From: Alphaproteobacteria bacterium
GTDB lineage: Bacteria > Pseudomonadota > Alphaproteobacteria > Rhodobacterales > Rhodobacteraceae
Assembly: GCA_016869875.1 (NCBI GenBank)
Contig: VGDE01000014.1
Span: 1-36,074 of the forward strand
Reading direction: 5' to 3'
Length of the DNA stretch: 36,074 nt
Shown: positions 33,601-36,074 of the stretch, in pieces
How the letters are laid out: every line of letters begins with the position of its first letter
Position numbering within the stretch: position 1 is the first letter of the stretch
The notes under the pieces: model-generated
The model's input: only the letters and a program-made list of their open reading frames with translations
What the model was told of the DNA's origin: nothing
Databases searched by the model: none
Translations under genes and position numbers: made by a program

Positions 33601-33686
33601 GAGAGCCAGAGGAGGGCTGGGGTGTTCGTGACGGGTTGAAAGCCAGGGAGAGTGGCTCCCCGGCGCCCGTCGCGGAGAACACGGCC
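33601..33686 (+). promoter_or_regulatory. Structured 5' leader before the ParB-like gene (copy B)
   Basis: The same elements as copy A appear in order: GAGAGCCAGAGG (33601-33612), 17 bases, GACGGG (33630-33635) pairing with CCCGTC (33666-33671), a 6-base TTGAAA bulge, GCC (33642-33644) with GGC (33662-33664), and GGGAG (33646-33650) with CTCCC (33656-33660) around an AGTGG loop. The outer stem and spacing are identical, while the inner stem differs from copy A with pairing kept. It again ends 15 bases before the ATG. Function is unknown. Confidence 0.6.
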
Positions 33687-35894
33687 ATGGCCAAAGCCAT
33701 ATCCCCCATCACCCTCGCGTCCGCGCGCGACATCCCCTTTGACAAGCTGGTCCTCAGCCAGTCCAACGTCCGGCGCATCAAGGCCGGCGTTTCGGTCGAG
33801 GAGCTTGCCGCATCCATTGCCCGGCGGGGCCTGATCCAGTCCCTCCATGTCCGTCCCGTCCTGGACGAGGACGGCGCGGAGACCGGCCTCTTCGAGGTGC
33901 CCGCCGGCGGCCGGCGCTTCCGCGCACTCGAGTTGCTGGTCAAACAGAAGCGCCTGGCGAAGACCGCGCCCGTGCCCTGCATCGTCTCGGGGAGCGGGTC
34001 CGATATGGACGTGCTCGTGGCCGAGCTGTCCTTGGCCGAGAACATCGAGCGGGCGCCGCTCCATCCGCTCGACCAGTTCCGGGCCTTCCAGACCCTGCGG
34101 GAGACCGGCATGACAGAGGAGGCCATTGCCGCGGCCTTTTTCGTCGACGTGAAGGTCGTCAAGCAGCGCCTGCGGCTGGCCTCTGTCTCGCCCGCGCTGC
34201 TCGAGGTCTACGCCGAGGACGCCATGACACTCGAGCAGTTGATGGCCTTCACCGTCTCGGAGGATCAGGCCCGCCAGGAGCAGGTCTGGCAAGCGGTCAA
34301 GGACAGCTGGTCGAAGGAGCCCTACACCATCCGCCGGATGCTGACCGAGACCACGGTGCGCGCCTCCGACCGGCGGGCGCTCTTCGTGGGCATTCCCGCC
34401 TACGAGGCGGCGGGCGGCACGGTGCTGCGCGATCTCTTCGAGACCGACGATGGCGGCTGGCTGCAGGACGTGGCCCTGCTCGATCGGCTGGTCGCGGAGA
34501 AGCTGAAGTGTGAGGCCAAGGCGATTGCCGCGGAAGGCTGGGCCTGGGTCGAGGCGGCCGCGAGCTTTCCCTATGGCCACGACCGCGGGCTTCGGCGGAT
34601 TGCCGGCACCACCATCGACCTGACCGACGAGGAGCGCGCCACCCGCGAGGCTTTGCGCGACGAGTACGACCTGCTCGAGGCCGAGCATGCCGAAGCCGAG
34701 GAACTGCCCGAAGATGTGGACCGGCGGCTGGGAGAGATCGAGGCGGCGCTCGAGGCTTATGAGCACAGGCCGGTGGTCTTCTCGCCCGAGCAGATGGCGC
34801 GCGCCGGGGTATTTGTCAGCATAGGCGGCGACGGCAGGCTGATGGTCGATCGCGGCCATGTCCGGCCCGACGATGAGGCCGGGCACGGGGCTGAGGCCGG
34901 TGCGGCCGAGGGATTGCCCGATGCGACGGGCGGCGTCACGCCCCACGACCCCGGACAACTCGCCGCCATCACGATGACGGGTGAGCCAGGCACCGGCGAG
35001 GAAAGTGCCGAGGAGACCGACACCCTCAAGCCCTTGGCCGAGAGCCTGGTGGTGGAGCTGACCGCGTATCGCACGCTGGCCTTGCGCGACGCCCTGGCCG
35101 CGCACCCGCATGTCGCGCTGACAGCCCTTCTGCACCGGCTGGTGCTGGACTGTTTTGTCAGCCGCGGCTGCGGCGCGGCCTTGGAGGCCTGTGTCCGAAC
35201 CGTCTACTTTCCCGTGCAGGCCCCGGGTCTTGCCGACAGCCTGCCCGCGCAACGGATCGCTGCGCGCCATGCGGTGTGGCAGGCCGACCTGCCCGATGCC
35301 GAGGATGACGACCGGCTCTGGACCTGGCTCGAGAGCCTCGACGATGCAAGCCGGCTGGCTCTGCTGGCCCACTGCGTCAGCTTCGGGGTCAATGCGCTTG
35401 TCGAGCGGCCCGGCTTCAGCGGCGGCACGAGCCTGAGCCAGGGGGGTCTCGAGCAGCGCCTCCGCGAGGCCGACCGGCTGGCCCGGGCAACAGAGCTCGA
35501 TCTCGTGGAGGCGGGCTGGCGGCCCACGGTCGAGAGCTATCTTGGCCGGGTGACCAAGCCGCGCATCCTTGCGGCAGTGCGCGAAGGCGCAGGGGAGGCA
35601 GCGGCGCAGCGCATCGATCACCTGAAGAAACCCGACATGGCGCGGGAAGCCGAGCGGCTCCTGGCGGAGACCGGCTGGCTGCCCGAGCCGCTGCGGCTGG
35701 GAGACGCCGACAGCGGAACCATCGGCGTCGAGGTTGCCGGGTCAGCTTGCCTGCCGACCGACCCGACCGGCGAGGCCAATAACGCGGAACCAGACGACGC
35801 GGACGATCCCGCACGAGAGGCTCCCTCCGGGGCCGGGGAAGACGGCACTGCCCGCGTGGAGGAGGGCGATCCGCAAGGCATGGCCGCTGAGTGA
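33687..35894 (+). CDS. Large ParB/RepB/Spo0J-type plasmid protein
   Basis: A 735-residue protein from ATG 33687 (MAKAISPITL), with GCGGAG upstream; an earlier in-frame ATG at 33636 lies inside the leader. The N-terminal ParB domain is clear: IPFDKLVLSQSNVRRIKAGVSVEELAASIARRGLIQSLHVRP, FEVPAGGRRFRALELLV, and AELSLAENIERAPLHPLDQFRAFQTL, followed by a helix-turn-helix-like segment FFVDVKVVKQRLRLASVSPALLEVY. The 500-residue C-terminal part is acidic and coiled-coil-like, with an LTDEERATREALRDEYDLLEAEHAEAEELPEDVDRRLGEIEAALEAYE stretch (given by its ends: LTDEERATR and ALEAYE). Such long ParB-like proteins sit with ardC in plasmid accessory blocks; they are not the partition protein of the RepABC unit. 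Role is unproven. Confidence 0.88.
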   Translation: MAKAISPITLASARDIPFDKLVLSQSNVRRIKAGVSVEELAASIARRGLIQSLHVRPVLDEDGAETGLFEVPAGGRRFRALELLVKQKRLAKTAPVPCIVSGSGSDMDVLVAELSLAENIERAPLHPLDQFRAFQTLRETGMTEEAIAAAFFVDVKVVKQRLRLASVSPALLEVYAEDAMTLEQLMAFTVSEDQARQEQVWQAVKDSWSKEPYTIRRMLTETTVRASDRRALFVGIPAYEAAGGTVLRDLFETDDGGWLQDVALLDRLVAEKLKCEAKAIAAEGWAWVEAAASFPYGHDRGLRRIAGTTIDLTDEERATREALRDEYDLLEAEHAEAEELPEDVDRRLGEIEAALEAYEHRPVVFSPEQMARAGVFVSIGGDGRLMVDRGHVRPDDEAGHGAEAGAAEGLPDATGGVTPHDPGQLAAITMTGEPGTGEESAEETDTLKPLAESLVVELTAYRTLALRDALAAHPHVALTALLHRLVLDCFVSRGCGAALEACVRTVYFPVQAPGLADSLPAQRIAARHAVWQADLPDAEDDDRLWTWLESLDDASRLALLAHCVSFGVNALVERPGFSGGTSLSQGGLEQRLREADRLARATELDLVEAGWRPTVESYLGRVTKPRILAAVREGAGEAAAQRIDHLKKPDMAREAERLLAETGWLPEPLRLGDADSGTIGVEVAGSACLPTDPTGEANNAEPDDADDPAREAPSGAGEDGTARVEEGDPQGMAAE

Positions 35895-36074
35895 GGATGG
35901 GGGCCGGGGCGGCATAGCCGCCCCGTCTCCCGCTCTCCCGGTCCACGACGGCTTGGTCGTGTCGCGCTGACCTGAGGCCGGTGCCGTGAACAGCGCCCTT
36001 CCTCACCAAGAGTCAGAGCCCGGTGGGGGAGGGGACAAGCCCGGCGCGAGGAGGGAGAGCCGCGCTGTGGCGTT
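35895..36074. other. Right edge, start of a further leader or gene
   Basis: 180 bp after the ParB-like stop. No start codon with a clear gene begins before the window ends. GAGTCAGAG (36010-36018) followed by GGAGGGAGAG (36050-36059) is vaguely like the leaders before ardC and the ParB-like gene and could be a third, diverged copy cut by the edge. No firm call is made. Confidence 0.25.

Noticed and set aside
33525..35621. A 698-codon open frame on the minus strand opposite the ParB-like gene
   Set aside because: Same cause; the ParB domain motifs, ribosome site and leader all support the plus-strand gene.
36009..36074. A third copy of the leader hairpin at the right edge
   Set aside because: Only short stretches match and the expected outer stem GACGGG/CCCGTC is not found; the window ends too early to decide.

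Overview
The window looks like part of a large plasmid (or a plasmid-borne stretch of a multipartite genome) of a high-GC alphaproteobacterium of the Rhodobacteraceae, most likely Paracoccus or a close relative. The grounds are a complete repABC replicon, the alphaproteobacterial character of the recognisable proteins (TRAP dicarboxylate-type transporter, dmeR-dmeF, RepABC, DUF3018/MazF pair) and strongly GC-biased third codon positions. The genus is inference, not proof.

Layout, left to right. (1) 1-4895: a TRAP transporter operon (dctP-dctQ-dctM) followed by an IclR-type regulator cut by the window edge, all on the minus strand. A polytopic membrane protein is read divergently, and an inverted repeat that could be the IclR operator lies in the shared promoter. 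(2) 4984-5554: a MazE/MazF-type toxin-antitoxin pair behind a perfect 14-bp palindrome. (3) 5610-6584: mobile-element debris, namely an IS21-type end with a truncated istB, abutted by the last part of an IS256-type transposase. (4) 6622-11784: a nitronate monooxygenase; a three-gene overlapping operon (DUF5602-like secreted protein, cupredoxin, ECF sigma factor); and a class V aminotransferase/cysteine-desulfurase-like enzyme divergent from an Lrp/AsnC regulator.

(5) 12187-18138: the replication block. It holds a serine recombinase broken by an amber codon, a ruined parB-like pseudogene, a cluster of long GC-rich palindromes (probable centromere or ParB-type sites), then repC, a counter-transcribed RNA with a clear promoter and terminator, repB and repA. 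(6) 18587-19846: a ParDE toxin-antitoxin pair and a small phosphodiesterase. (7) 20066-27961: a metal-resistance island. A nickel/cobalt sensor and CDF exporter (dmeR-dmeF, the latter frameshifted near its end) and a cytochrome c run on the plus strand. They converge on a minus-strand copper cluster: Cys/His-rich small protein, DUF305 protein, copper P-type ATPase, a 43-residue ORF, a second Cys-rich protein, a YVTN beta-propeller protein and a cytochrome c.

(8) 28459-32195: an SbcC/SbcD-like DNA repair pair with very high GC. (9) 32336-35894: plasmid housekeeping genes, an ArdC-like antirestriction protein and a large ParB-like protein. Each is preceded by a near-identical 5' leader that folds into the same hairpin with compensatory base changes.

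The genes serve plasmid maintenance (RepABC, two toxin-antitoxin pairs, ArdC, ParB-like protein), metal and copper tolerance, and metabolic accessory functions. The least expected signals are the repeated leader RNA, the palindrome family around repC/repB, and the well-defined antisense RNA between repB and repC.
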